Position numbers and translations under genes: made by a program. Under the pieces are notes generated by a model. The model was not told the DNA's origin. It ran no database searches and saw nothing but the letters and a program-made list of their open reading frames with translations. From Sialis fuliginosa (lineage: Eukaryota > Arthropoda > Insecta > Megaloptera > Sialidae), in the NCBI GenBank assembly GCA_961205875.1, contig OY540810.1:16926001-16990000 (forward strand): DNA of 64,000 nucleotides, written 5' to 3'. The stretch's first letter is position 1. Every line of letters begins with the position of its first letter. Positions 11,164 to 25,407 of this stretch are shown piece after piece.

Positions 11164-13197
11164 GTTTATAGATCTTATTATTAATGATATTCATAAAATA
11201 GGTAAGTCAATTGTTGTATAAAATAAATATAATAAAAAACAAACTACAAAAATTACTTGTATTGTTATTTCCACAATTCCTTATGTATATATACTGTTTT
11301 GATAGTAACTTTATTAACCATATAATACAAGTATGAATCAACTGACATGTGGTAAAACTAAACTACTAAGCAGTGGCGTAGTTAATGGCATGTGCAAGTG
11401 AATAAAAACCACGAGTGCGGGAAACTTGTAAAATACTTGATGAAATTTCAAGGAAACTGTCATGAAGGTTTGAAAAAGTTTGTTGTTAGCTTCATTATAA
11501 TACCGGACATGTGGGTATTATAAAATAATATATAAAAATGTGTGTGACTATGTCAGCATGCACAGTCGAGGGATTGACGTGAATACTCAGATTAGTATTA
11601 TATAATATAGTTCTTTCTTATGATTTGTATGAAAATAGAAACAATTAATTCATATTTACAAGCAAAATTGTGGAAATATGAAATTTACTTTTTATTTTTT
11701 TATTCAATTAAAAAAAAACTTTAATTAAAAAATTAAAAACGTTAGGTGTAGAAAATATATTCTAATATAGACAGGTACTGTAATTTTTTCCATTCAATTG
11801 ATTAATATTTACAAGCGAAATCGTGGACATACAATTTTTTTATAATATGATGTTTTTCACCCATTAAAACTGGTTAAATGTTTTGATTTTTACTTGTACC
11901 TCGTAGGTCTAATCGAGAGGTCTATAATTTGAGACCAAAACCCGCATGGTAGTTGCTCTGAGTGTCTAGATATACTAATTGTTAAATTTACGCTAGAACA
12001 CAAACTGCTCTCTGCGCGTTACATCAAGTTTTTGAAATGCCCACCCAGTATCTGGCGTGAAACACTAGACGTTATTCACGTAAAAAAATAACTTGTTTAA
12101 TAGGTTGAAATCAAGGTTATTCAACTGTAGTAACCTAAGGTAGAGGTAGAGACTAGGAATTCTTGATTTTTATCAAAAATATTGTGTACAAACATAAATT
12201 AAAAACGTATCATTGTATATGAAAAATTTACAATGTATGAATATCTTGATAAAAAATATACATTTTCTACATATTGTTAATTGTTAAATATGTCATTTAC
12301 TATTTGACCGTCTCTGAAATAAGAGTATTGTCTTCTCTTCTGCTCCCCGCCACTGTGAGGAACATATGAATCATCAAACCAGTTACGTTGTTAAAATTTA
12401 AAATTGAATCTATGCGTTCCTAATATACCGTTTATTAAATAAATCTTGAGTAATTCATATCAAAAATTCGTTCATTAAAAATGCGATGCAAGAAAATTAC
12501 GTATGAATTTTTTTTTTTTAATTTAGTGCTGGCGTATTTACCACTAATTGTAAATATCAAGTCCGAATTTGTATAAAATTATCACAAAGAAAAGTATATC
12601 TAATAAAAGGAAGAGATATTCAAAGACGAAGAAAGTTCAAAATATCTCTAATAATCCCATACATATGTCTACATAATTTTTTTTTAAAACTAACGTGATA
12701 CAAAAAATAATAAAATCAGATCTGAAATCATCGTTACTCAATTTCTTAAGTTACAAATTTATAACTTTATAAGTAAAATAGAGAAATAACAACAAAAAAC
12801 ATGATTTGGGTGTATTTTACAAAATTCAAAATATAAAATATATTTATATTTAATTATAAAATTACAAAAATACAATAGTTTTACTTCGTGCCTTCTCCGG
12901 GGTAACATCAGGAGTACGAATCTAACGAAGTAAGTCACACTTTGAAAACTTATATCTCCGGAACTAATAGTGGTAGAACAATAAATAAACGCCAATTGAT
13001 AGCTTATAAAGTATCTTTTAAGTCATTTAAAACAAGTTGCTATTGTGCCCATAGTATTTTACTTATCCATCTCAACACGTTCTGAAGATATATGTTTCAG
13101 ATTATAATATTTTAGTGAGTAGGTGTTAATTTCATTTTCAGCTTCTTTGCATTACCAAAATTCTCAAATAATTATTTTCATTTAGGTTTTAAATGAC
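11164..13197. other. Intergenic spacer between TRPA genes A and B
   Basis: No coding region recognised. It should hold the gene A promoter (right of 11163) and the gene B 3' region. One end of a TGTCCGGTATTATAA-type MITE lies at about 11474-11513. Confidence 0.55.
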
Positions 13198-16100
13198 TCA
13201 AAATTTATGGTACTCTAAGTAATTTTTAATTTTATTTAGATTTTCTTGAACGTTGTCTATCCAGTCATATATATTGTCATCAACTGACGGTGTTTTAGTT
13301 AGCTGTTTCTCAGCTCTTTCCAATAACGAATCTGAAGTATTAAACAGTACTCAGATCACTGAATAAAAATACTACCACATTTATATTACTAAAAACCCAA
13401 GATTTATTAGAGATAGAGATACTCATAGTACGAGTTCTGACAGCCCGAATCGATTTGTGATTAATCATTAAATTTATTATTATTATATTATTACATTGTT
13501 CGGATTCACGGCCATAAACGATTAGGTAGCGGTTAGTGACCGGCGAGTTTTGATTTGCTGATTTATGGAATTTCTGGTGGAATCTACAAGAAATTCCATA
13601 AATCCGCCAATCAAAACTTACCGGTCACTGACCTTTAACTAGCCGCTTATGGCCGTGAATCCGAATATTATGTTCAATTTTAGTTTATTTTTTATGCTTG
13701 CTAATAATAATACATAAATGATTTTTTAAACAATTGCCTTACCGCGAGTTTGGTTAAAAATGGCGACGCTGTCATAACTCTTACTGAAGTTTCTCTAATT
13801 AGAGGGTATTAACATTACCAAGTGAATGAAAAATCTATTAATTATAGTTACCATAAAGTTTTAATGGTAATTTCCAGAAAGATAACCCGACGTTTCTATG
13901 TTTGTTTATATTTTTTACCACATCAATGGAACGCGGTCTCAAACGGATTTTACAAATGTGTTTAGGCATCCTCTCATAATGCATTAAGAAATAGGCTTTC
14001 TTTATAAGTTGTAACGTTCGTCCTTCTTGTATGAGGCTCTGTAAAGAAATATAAAATGAATAATAAGTAATAATAATTAAAATTATGATTGTCTATAAAC
14101 TATGTTCGCATTTCGAGGAGAGGAAAGGGGGAGAGGCGTCGGTCTGGTATTATTAGACTCTTGATGAAGACATCTTGTGAAGAAACTCTTTTGTCATTTA
14201 CTTTTTAGTACAGGGAGACTACTAATTCAAATGAGTTTATTACCATCTTTAGGGGCAAGGCTGATAAGTACTCGTAGTGGATCAAACTTGAAAAGTTGAT
14301 CAAAAAAATATTTAAAAAAAGTTCATATAAACATCTGTCCGGAAATTCTTCGTGAGGGAGCTACAGATCCCCAAAGATTTAGCCTAAAATTCGTTTTTAT
14401 TCAATATTTTAAGAACCCATTGTGATACAGTTATGAAATTTTATATTCGTTTAAACTCGTATTTATACTAAACCGATTATAAAATTTGTGTTTATCTTGA
14501 TCTGAAACGGAAAGATCGAGTGAAAATTTTGAAATCGGAGAACTTTTTTTTTAAAACGATCGCAAAGATTCTCGCATCTTCAATAATTAAACAATTCATT
14601 ACAAAGATACAATGAATTTTATTCATTATGGAATAAAAATCACAGTTGCCATGAAAAACTAAAATATGTTTGTTAGTCGAGGCAAGCAACAATCACTCGA
14701 GTGCAATATTAAATTCAAGTCAAGTAAGCTTTGGAAAAAAAAAATAGTTGATGTTATTATTATATTTATTAGAATTCGTTGCTTATTTTGTTTATGTATA
14801 ACAGCAATGCCGGCTTTAGAGAGAGAGGCTGGGTGGCCGCTCGGGATGCCAGTACAGTACATGTACTGGTCCCATACATCCCTGGTCTGAATAATCATTG
14901 GTTGATACTGGAAATCGATAACACGTATTAATATTAAACCATATCAAATTTAATTACTGTATCACAATGAATTCTCAAAATATTAAATAAAAACTAATTT
15001 TAGACAAAATTTCACGAAAAGTTTCGGGACACACGTTAAAATCAACTATTTCCACCTGATTTGACTCATTCTGTATATAAATTTTAAAATATCACAGTAT
15101 TCAGTATAATTGTTTCTCTAAACAAAATCATTTATGGCTAGTAAGGAGCTAAAAAAATTGTTAGTTAACAAACACTTTTAAGTAGGGTATCAAACTTATA
15201 TGGCAGTGAAGTATGTGTTTGACAAGTTTCTCGCATACGCAGTAAGTAAATACCAATAGTATTAAAACAGTGGCGATATTATGAAAATTATCTTGTTCGG
15301 TCAGAGTTATCAACTGTGTTATAATAACTTGAAGTATCGCTGAACTAAATTCTAAAACAAATCCATAGATAATATCACAAAATTAATAACCCTAACAAGT
15401 AGACTTGGTCAATTTAACAAAATTGTCTGTCTTTGACATAATATTTTGGTTGAATTTCACTAAATGATAGGTAAATATTTTTTCAGTGTGCCATTTGTAT
15501 ACATATAATTTTAGACAGTAAAATATATCAATTACCTGAACATCATTAACTGACAACCCCACCATCAGATTTATCATCGTTATGCTTGAAACTATAACAA
15601 AAATGAGGAACAGAATGCGAGATGTTCCTTCCAAACCTAAAATAGCATCAGATACTCGTCCGGTAGTTGGTCTGGATGATTTGTTATTTTCGAGTGGAAA
15701 CATATCAGAATACTCGAATTCTCCCAGCATCATTACAAATGTTTTTACAAAAGAATTCCAGGGATTTTGAAAATGATACAAATCATGGAACTGTATCGAA
15801 AAACTTATTGTGAATCCGAAAATAACGCATACAAATATTGCCAGGACCTGTAGAATAGATAAATATATCAAAATAATTTGTAAAACAAAAACTACATTTA
15901 AAAAAGATTAGTGGCATGGTAGCAACTATGTCCCAACTAATAACACAGAACTACGTCAATTATTACTTTTTTATTATGTAATATTAATGATATATTCGGT
16001 CGGTTGTATATACAGGATGCCAGAGCTATTATACAAGTACCATAAAATATTCTAAATTATGGTAGAAAATAAATTTCTTCTTAAGCTGAACCGAAATCCT

Positions 16101-19100
16101 GAAACCCAGAACTTGATATTTTTTTCAGAACGAAAGCCAGAATTGAACCGATATATATATTTTTTTATTTGAACCGAAACGAAAAAAAATAACGGCTTCG
16201 AAAAAAGCACTAGTAATTCAAAAATGGAACATAGGATCAAGTTGTGGCAATACAAATTTTGATTAGAGTCATACAAAGTATCATTTCTCAAATTTTCATC
16301 CTATTTGAGTGCGGTATCGTTTATGCAATAGTAATGAAAAAAAAATTGTTCATTTTAATTCTATAAATGTTAATGAAAGTTTCGACATGTTCTATCTCAC
16401 CTTACATATTTGTTTGAACACACTTCCTAAAAGAAGTGCATAGTAGCCGAACTTTGGAAGACGGCCTACGTACAACATTAGATTTAACCAAGCTAGGAGC
16501 ACTGCATAACTTGATACATGCAGAATCCATTTTTGTAATGGGATAGTGGTACCAACGGTGACGATCAATGCTAAAATACCAGCTGCTACGTGCACGTAAT
16601 TTTCATAAATCATCAGGAAAGTGATTCTTTGAATAGAAACTGTAACAGGATTACAATGACTTAAAGCTGGATGCGTGACCCGACAATTCACAAAAATGCA
16701 GTACGGAATAAAATCCAAAAATACTGAGTTAGAGTCCGTGTTTAAGTAAAAAAAAGTAAGAAGCAAAATGTAAAAATTGAGAAAATTGGATCAAAGTTTT
16801 AAGCACTTTCAAGTTCCACTTAACTGTGCAATTAGTTTGAGGGTGATTTAAAGATTTTATAACATGCCACAATTATAACCTGAATTTATATATGTTTTGA
16901 AAATAGTATTTATTGGGTTCTCGCATTAAATAAGCAATCAGACTACGAAAAAGGTTGGTATCTCGTTACTAAACTATACATTATTGCATTTTTTCTTAGT
17001 AACGTGCAGGAAATCGTTTATAGAATCTAATGGTACCAAAAACAATATTTTTGAAAAATGATATTACTGCCTTTTATCTAATAAGCACGGTAGCGTAATT
17101 ATAAATAGGCGCTTGCTGGATGCCTCGTGAGGGATAGTGACACGTTATACATATTTACATATTGGGTTATCGGAAAAGTCATGACGCATTTTTTCTGTTT
17201 TTCAAAGTCATTTATATATGAAAATAATAATAAATAGAATACCGTCCGTTTTTTTCGATAACATTTTACCATCTTTCAGTGAGTTTCATAATTCCTACTT
17301 CATAGAAGGACCTACGACGAATAACTAAATCGTAATTGAACTTTATACTACGCAAGACGTTTTAAAGAGCGCGAAACAAGTGGAAGTCTGATGACGTAAG
17401 GCCAGGCAAGTATGGTGGATATGGCAACACAATCTCCAACAATTTTTGATGGATGAACAATTTTTTGTTTATATCCTTACATTGAATTATACTTATCAGT
17501 AATGAAATTCCAGCTAAGATACTTGTAATCCATCGTATTCCGCATGTTAACAAATTGTTGTCATTGTTGATGGACAGTAAAATAAAAGATGACAGTAGTA
17601 TGACGAATAATAAATAAATAACAATAATAAAGTAGTATATCGTTCTGATCCTATCCCATTTAAGTCGTAAGAACGTAACTGGAAAAATGTTTAATAAATT
17701 AAATATTTTCAGTGTTACAATTACTTTTTATGATAATTAAATAAACTTTGTAACTAATACATTTGCTGGCATACAGTGACAGGTGGTCTAACTTTAAAAG
17801 AACCAGCTAAAATATTCTGTATCTGTTCAAGTACGTTTTAGATTTTACAGTTTTACACAACAAACTATATTAGATCGTAAAAATAACGTGGTTTTAATAA
17901 TCTATCAATATCGTGCATCCTCTGAACTTAGATCACCAGCTACTGTTTTGTTAGTGCCTAAAGTCTGATAGAAATAGAATTTAAATATAATTAATCTGTT
18001 GTATATATACGAAAGTTTTGAAATACTTACCAACTAATGGATGATTTAGAAATTCATCTGTTTGTTGGGTATTAGTTAATTCCAAAATATTAATTAACAC
18101 ATCCATTTGTTTAGTTTGCTTGTGTTTATGGTATGGAACCAAAATTCCAAAATCTATTAGAAATTAAAAATGATTATAATATCAACATTACTTTTATTCT
18201 AATTAACATGTCAGGTAGCCATGATTACTTTATATTTAATTAAATTAATATCCCCGGGAAACACTGGGTCCAATGCGCTAGTTAATTTATAAAATCTAAT
18301 CTCATTAGGTAGTTAGTTAGTCTGGAACAATTTTGTAACATTATTAAGGTTGAAATTTGTGATGCACATGTATTTTTATTTTAATAGAAAAAAAGGTTCA
18401 ATTTTGGAAAATCTCTTCTTAGTAGGTCATAAAAAAAGACACCTCTAAAATTCATGTTTATGTTGGACGTTGATGAGTCTGTCATTTTATAAATATAATT
18501 GTTTCATCTCCTTATAAAAGATACGAGAAGCTTTGTGATAAAATTTCAAAGGGAACAAAATAAGTTTTTTAGGTCAAAACAAACACTTTTTTCCGTGTCT
18601 GTCTGTGTGTGTGTCTGTCCCCTCATTCCAAAATAGTTATTTTTTCAAGATATCTCAAGAACGACACACGTTACGTGAAACTTTTATAGAATCTTTTTTT
18701 GTAGAGCATTCAGTTTTCTATAAAGTAGGTCATGTAGTTTTTGTAGCAAAATATTTCCTTACGAAGATTTAACTCCATTTGTTTAAAAAAATCGTAATTT
18801 GTTTTTTTAATTGTTATTTGCATTGACATATTAAATGTCATTTTGACGTTTGATTAGGAGAAAAATTTAGATTTCGGTTGAAATTGTTAAAAAACTAAAA
18901 AACTATATAATGAGGCACGTATTAAGAAAACATTCGAATTAATATTTTCTAATAAAATTATATAAAAATTAAATGTTGATCAGAATATTTTGTCTATATT
19001 TATCATAATTCTTTGATAAATTAACTACCTTTGACGAATTTAGCATGAGGAAGTACTGTGCATTCACTTAGCAGATATTTTTTATTATTGTAAGGAACCA

Positions 19101-21812
19101 ATAGTTTTTGATCTGAGACGGAAAAAGAAAGGTAAGTATTACCTAAATCAATTGAACTATCCTTTCCATGGTCACTCCGTTTAATCCGTTTATCCATTAT
19201 ACCACATAGAAAAACAATTGGCTGAGAAATGTTGTGGCGGACAAAATAAAACGCAGATTGACCTAGATTGTTTTTAAGCGCAAGATCTCCTCCCCAGTTA
19301 ATAAGTTTCTCCACACAGACACAGCATCCCTTTTTGGCTGCGATGTGTAACGCTGATTCACCATCGCTATTTCGTTTATTGACATTTTCTTTTAATTTAT
19401 TGTGGTTTGTGTATCTATTTAGTAATGACAACCCCTGCACAGAAAATAAAATTACTTTTTAATCAAGTTATTTAGTCTTACAAAAAATTCAGTAATTTTA
19501 TGAGTCACTTCTGGTATTGGAAAGTTTGTTATGAAATTATTTTATACATATGTATAATGTATAATACAGGTTGATTTACAACAAAAGTAAAAAAATTGTG
19601 GATTAATGATGTTTTTTAAGCAAATTAAATTCTTCTAGAGGAGCCTCTCAAAAATTATTAGTTTTTATTTAATTTTTGGAGAATCCATTGTGATAAAGTT
19701 AGCAAATTTAATAATACGATGTAGTATCTTTTAATAAATGTTATCGATTTTGAGTATCAACCAATCATTTTTTTAACCCAGGTATGTTTGCGGTATCCGC
19801 CCCGGGCCTTACCGCTTATTTATATTAAACCTACTATCAAATTACGAAACTCAATTGCATTTAAAAACAAAGACATTAACAAACATTTGTTAACTAACAA
19901 TACTAATAAACACTTTTTTTTAAATGGTGTTAAGGGGGAACATATAAGTAGACGGCGGAAAAATTTTGGTAATTCTTATCTCAAAAACTATTTGTTCGAT
20001 TTCATCCAGGTTTGTTTTATTCTAAATTATATATATTGAGGTATGTTTGAAATTTTTTTTATTAATATATATCGACTGGGAGCGTTGCTGCCGTTGCCGG
20101 CGTAAAACATGTCCCTTAATGCGATCTCCAGAATTAATGGCAGTTGTTTGATTTGAAATAGAAATTTCAAAGAGATTCTTAGAAGTTAATGTTTGATGCT
20201 CTTTGGAACATAGGATTTTTTTTACTCAATTATTTTTTTATGAAGCCTGAAGGGTCGGAAATTGTGGTTGAAAAATGAAATACAGTTGTTTTAACATTCT
20301 TGTTTTTTTACTTACCGGGCATGCGCAAAACTGTCAATAATTTCATGGAATTGTCAAAATGTTTGCTAACCAACAAATTTTAATTATTTCTTTATAATTT
20401 CAGACATAATTCTAACAAACAAATCAGTCATTCGATGACGCATCTTTTTTATCAATAGATTTAAATTATGTTTTTAAAATAATTAGTATAATAATTATAA
20501 TTGATTAATTATTAGATTAATTTACCTCACACCAATTTTTTTCAGCGCAAATATGCAGAGGTGTACTGTGGTCAAAATATTCAATAATACCAGCTCCCTT
20601 TTCTAATAAAAAAATCAAACGTTCTGAATTTTTTGTTTCGATAGCATTATACAAAAGGTGATCTTCTTTCATTGTAAAATAATCTATATCAGCTTTAGCT
20701 AAAATAAAATAAAAACAATTGGTCACTAAATAAAAAATAGTATTACCCCAATCAAATTGTTTTGTTTTTTTGCATTGTTCTATAGTAATTTTTTTTTTTT
20801 AACAAACAGAATTTTTTATTTAAACAAAAAAGTGTAGAATTCTGTGTACTATACTTTTGTCATTACACATTTTGAAGGTTGCATTATGGTTTTTGAAATA
20901 AATAAATACATAAAAATGATAAAATGTTTTTTTATAATGTTTTGCTGACTATTACTCGCTCACTATGGGTTTTACGAAATTGTGACTATGAAAAAAATAT
21001 TGTAAATTGAAAGTTCTAAAAGATCGTATAGTTTAAGTTTTTTTTAATATGATCGCTTTTTTTCATCTTTTTTGCATTGTATATCGTCACCAATTGACGA
21101 TAGAGAATTGGGTCTGTGAACAAAAAAGGTTATAACAAATTTTATCGTATACGTTTAAAGTTTTTGAACTTATGGCGGATTACGCTCAAGGACAGATCGC
21201 GTTAATTTAATGTAGTACTCAGACCCCCCCCCCAACAATTAAAAACAAAAAAATGACTCTGTAGAACAATGTCTTACGAACCACTACTTTTTGACAATTT
21301 GATTGGGGTATATTGTATTTTAATGTTTAATACATACCGTCTACCAGTAAAGAAATAATTTCTTTATATTCTTCAATATGTGTATTATATGTGAAATTTT
21401 TGGCAGCATTTTTTAAAGCGTAATTTAACTCTGGAACGTGTACCTTTCTTTTTTCGATTATTTTTCTTAATAACTTTGTATCCAAATCTGTTGCTGCTTT
21501 TACTATTGAAGTTCTTTTATAATGTGAATCCTATAAATGTAAAAATAATATATATTTTTTTTAATATGCAAGTACTTTTTATAAAGGTTCTTTCGATAAA
21601 AAAATATTTATACTTATAAAATATTGTCTAAAAAAAAAGATAAGAATTTCAGCGGAAGTAGAAATATAATTAAATAAAATGTATATTTATAAACACTTTT
21701 ATATGTGAATAAGATTTAATATTTATTTAAAATATAGAATAACAAAACTTACACGAAATGGTTGATATTTTGTTTTTTGTCTAAATACAACGGAGTCAAT
21801 TTCATCTTCCAT
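13198..21812 (-). CDS. Painless-like TRPA ion channel, paralogue B (10 exons, 636 aa)
   Basis: Predicted plasma-membrane cation channel. Exons in transcript order: 21812-21753, 21530-21338, 20698-20526, 19434-19143, 18153-18031, 17678-17481, 16639-16401, 15847-15536, 14038-13852, 13331-13198. The 1911-nt sum is in frame with one stop, and intron phases match genes A and C. Ankyrin-like segments span exons 2-4 (about residues 21-240; clear motifs STPLHICAEKNWCE and DGESALHIAAKKG). S1 and S2 lie in exon 6, S3 and S4 (AWLNLMLYVGRLPKFG) in exon 7, S5, pore loop (MMLGEFEYSDMF) and S6 (INLMVGLSVNDVQ) in exon 8. Exon 9 begins SLIQEGRTLQLIKKAY, like the Painless post-S6 tail; exon 10 (ERAEKQLTKTPSVDDN...) looks helical. 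A downstream donor at 19029 would extend exon 4 in frame by 38 residues. The start is the ATG with the MEDEIDSV peptide resembling gene A MGDEVDLV. Confidence 0.86.
13499..13665. repeat. 167-bp palindromic MITE (gene B intron 9)
   Basis: Ends TTCGGATTCACGGCCATAA and, inverted, TTATGGCCGTGAATCCGAA. The core includes GACCGGCGAGTTTTGAT and an AATTTCTGGTGGAAT turn. Two related copies lie at 62153-62272 and 62285-62430. Confidence 0.8.
14336..15036. repeat. Foldback repeat in gene B intron 8
   Basis: Inverted arms share GTTTTTATT[CT]AATATTTT and CATTGTGATACAGT in opposite orientations near 14390-14430 and 14960-15000. The interior contains a small perfect palindrome CCAGTACAGTACATGTACTGG-like sequence near 14850. 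Related sequence recurs near 19670-19800. The overlapping ORFs on both strands are not convincing genes. Confidence 0.6.
15165..15390. repeat. Fragment of the TGTCCGGTATTATAA MITE family
   Basis: Internal sequence (AAAATTATCTTGTTCGGTCA, TTGAAGTATCGCTG, CCATAGATAATATCACA) matches the interior of the full MITE at 26730-27187. Terminal repeats are missing. Confidence 0.5.
18510..19090. repeat. Dispersed repeat in gene B intron 4, running into the extended exon 4
   Basis: Contains GATACGAGAAGCTTTGTGA and AGGTCAAAACAAACACTTTT followed by a GTCTGTCTGTGTGTGTGTC tract; on the far side is a piece encoding CTVLPHAKFVKG on the minus strand. The same pieces occur in gene C intron 7 (29868-30148). The first piece also abuts the tandem array at 39728. 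Confidence 0.5.
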
Positions 21813-22039
21813 TATTACTCTCGAAGAAATAACAATATTTATCATTGATTATTCATATAATAAATTCACTAAATGTTACGATAGAGTGTGGTTGTCATTA
21901 TCTTATTTAAAACATGGGTATATACGTGAATTTTCATTGACCAGTGGTTCTCAAACGTAAATATATCACTGAACGATTATGTTTAAAAGTGAGTAATATT
22001 CGAATATACTACCATCCAAAAGTTTGGAAGCAGGTATAT

Positions 22040-22445
22040 TTTTCTGTGTATCAAACAAAACAGTGCGTTCAAAGAGACCGTTTTGAGAGTTCCGTACCTC
22101 AAAATGAAATACAGAACCCTTATAAAATCACTTTGTTGTCCGTCTTCTGCCTGATCGTCAAGGAAAGGTTAGATGTACCAAGTTGAAATTAATATCAAAA
22201 AATAAATTTCAAGATTCTAGGTTAACAGGAAGTAATCCTATAGGTTTTGATGATCAGTGAGTCAGTCAGTCTGTCAATATCAAAATACGCTTTGAAAAGT
22301 ATGTAGGTAGGAGTTAGAAACTTGAAATTTTACAGGACTATGAGGCTATAGATCTTAGTATTTGATATTAATTTCAACTTGATACTTCTAGCCGTTCCTG
22401 AGAAAGAGTCTTGACGGACGGACGGACAGACAAACAAACGAACAA
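22040..22445. repeat. GTTCCGTACCTC-type interspersed repeat
   Basis: Contains GTTCCGTACCTCAAAATGAA, ACAGAACCCTTATAAAATCA and CTTTGTTGTCCGTC, with paired segments (CCAAGTTGAAATTAATATCA near 22178 facing its inverse near 22363) and GACGGACGGACAGACAAAC at the right. I know this repeat type from Lepidoptera and other insects; class unassigned. Confidence 0.55.
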
Positions 22446-23973
22446 TTATACATTATACAGTAGGCAAATTAGACAATTGCTAAGGCTCCTTGATGGGGAG
22501 GGAGCCAATTAGGTGGGCCCCGAACAATTTTTGTTTTAATTTTCTTAATTAGCTGTAACTACAATCAGTAACTGATTTACTATAAATTTTCACTCGCACA
22601 GCTAACTATTTTATACATATATCTACTATATATAACGAAGTGTCCTCACTGACTCACAATCATTTTTTTGACCATTTCCACTCATCGGAGAAACTTGAAA
22701 TTTGGTATATACATTCCTTGGGGGTAAAAAATAACAACTAGTGGGCCTTTTTTGAAAAAGTTCATAAATGGGGTGACAAGGGGCCCCCAATTTTTCAAAA
22801 AAAAAGTTAGAATTTTTTTATTATTTTTTTTATATTCCTTGGGTGATATAATGTAAGGTTCAAATTTCAGATTTAAAAAAAATGAAAAAAAAAAGGAAAA
22901 AAAAAGTTTTGATGTAAAAAAGTATCAAAACGAAAACCGATATTAGATTTTTTTAATTTTTTTCAAATACTTTGGTTAATTGGCAACCATGAACCCGTGT
23001 CTGATTTTTGAAAAAGATATGTTAAAGAGGAGAAAATAAACAAAATACGTTTACATATAATGCGCTTTAAGCATTTACTAAATTAATTGCAAATGTCGTA
23101 ACTATGGATACATTATATTTTATTGATTATTTTTAAAAAATTTAAATGTCAGTGGCCATTTAAAATTTTGAAGTGAACAATAAAATATAACAAAAAAGAA
23201 ATATAAAGAGCATAACGAACGAAAAAATATGCACAACTCTAATGTAATAAATAATTTAATTTTCATAAATAAATTTGACAAAAAAATTGAAGACAAATAA
23301 TTACAGCATTCGGACACAATTCGACCAACATTCGGCGATAGATATGTGTTCCCGGTACAAATAAAAATTAAGTAGGTATATAATGACATTTTTTAAATCT
23401 TAAGTCATTGAATTATCAATATTTTTACTTTCATAGGAATAGGTATTTTATTATATTTATTTGTAATCATAAATATCAGAAGAATTTATATAATTTCAAA
23501 TTAACATTGTAATTTTAAATGATATTATTTTAATTGTTGTTTGAAACTGTATATCTGTCATCTTTACCCAATGTACTAACCTAAAATGTACATTTACAAA
23601 ATTAAAACAAGATGTTGATTTATTGCAAATTGTTACGAAAGCTTCATTCAATTGACAAGACCTATATTTGATTGTAATTAATTAATTAATTGTACAAAAG
23701 GTGTACGAGTATCTACAAGAGCTAATAATGTATTTATATAGACACATTGATGAATTTTTGAAAGACACGAGCAGAAAAACCAAAAATGAAATTATTTTTA
23801 ATATTCATAAAATGTTCAAATCATGTAAGTACATGATGTAATACAATACATGTACCAGAAGTCATAAAATAATTTTTTGTCGTTGTCATATCAGAAACAA
23901 ATGTCATAATATGTATTTAGTATGCAATATATTTTCATACGACAAGAGTTGAAAACGCATCGTAAACAAATAT

Positions 23974-24264
23974 ACAGGTAATCCTCGACTTATAATTGTC
24001 TTTGTCTCTTTCTTACATGCACATATTACATAAATGAAACAAACAGTTCCGGGAATTTCCCAAAAATGTAATTTATTATTATTTATGTAGATATTTTTGG
24101 GAACCCGCAACTGTTTGTTATGTATAGAAAATGCGATTCGCTTCACATCAAGGAAAACGTCCAAAGCAAAAATATGTACATATTGTACGTGTTAACTTAC
24201 AACTTATTCTATTTACGATCGATGTTTAGAAACCTATCTCGGTTGTAAGTCGAGGAATACCTGT
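23974..24264. repeat. Foldback MITE with ACAGGTAATCCTCGACTTA ends
   Basis: Left end ACAGGTAATCCTCGACTTA; right end, inverted, TAAGTCGAGGAATACCTGT. About 290 bp without coding content. Confidence 0.7.
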
Positions 24265-25407
24265 ACTACGATATATAACGTATGTCTTATCAGTTTAAGC
24301 GTAAAAAATATCAAAGTTAATATTCAATGTTTTTAAATGCTGCGAGAAGTTCAAACATGCTTGACTGATTTAAATTTACTTTTTTCCTTATTTTATATAT
24401 TACTTACAAAATAACCAAGACGTTCCATTAAAATTTCAGGATTTGTGAAGTGTTCTGTCGTAGGAAAAGTTTAGGAAGCACTGTTCTACATCATACTTCA
24501 ATATCAACCAAATTGAGTTATTGAGGGTAAAAAATATATTGAAAAAACCTCATAGAGAAACCATATTTAGTTTGTGCAATAAAGTTTTAACAGGTACGAT
24601 TTTTCTAAAATATCTTAAAATTAATAAAATTAAAATTGATAAAAGCCCAGCTCTAATGAATAAATAAGAAAGCACTCCGTCACAGCACTATATTATTCCG
24701 TCGCGGGAAAGTACCTACCATATAGGCCAGTCAGGATCCACTCAGGGCTAGCTACGTCACTGGTTACGATACTATATTATTGTTGGTTACGATATTTCAT
24801 AAAACAGATATCGGTGCTTAGAATACATTGTCTGGAGGAATACGATAAAAGTTTTAACAGATTTTTTAGCGGAAAAGAGAATTTTGTCGCTTATATATGA
24901 GATTTTTAGAATCGATAACTCAATTTCGCAAAAAGTGTATCTTACGATACTTTGCTTTGGAGGGGACGATATAGAAATAATTTAACCAGGTATGTTATAA
25001 TTTAGGTATATAAAAACATAGTACCTAGCCATGGAATACGGAATTTTATAATTTACGGTTTCAATATTTTATTTTATTAATTTAGGTTACTATGATTATG
25101 TCTCTTTAAAATATTTTGTCGAACAATTAAATGATTTTTGACACATATTAACAATTAAATATTTTGAAATGCCTATATTGATTGAAAATTTAAATATGAA
25201 GAAACATTTCACTTCTATGAAAGGTAAAATATCGAAATTAATTATTAGGTTTGGTGTAAATTTTTCGAAACACAATTTTTCGAATCACAATTTTTCAAAT
25301 CAAAATTCTTCGAATGAACAATTTTTCGAAAAATTTAAGTTTTATTGTTCAAATTTTAATTAGTTAATAAAATATTAAGTAAAGTAATATTTGGACATTT
25401 TACGATA

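Noticed and set aside
14659-14898. Overlapping ORFs on both strands at 14659-14898
   Set aside because: They lie in the loop of a foldback repeat in gene B intron 8; no domain and no splice support.
19113-19142. A 30-bp intron separating gene B exon 4 from an 84-nt cassette exon
   Set aside because: Too short to splice in known insects; an in-frame extended exon with a downstream donor explains the sequence better.
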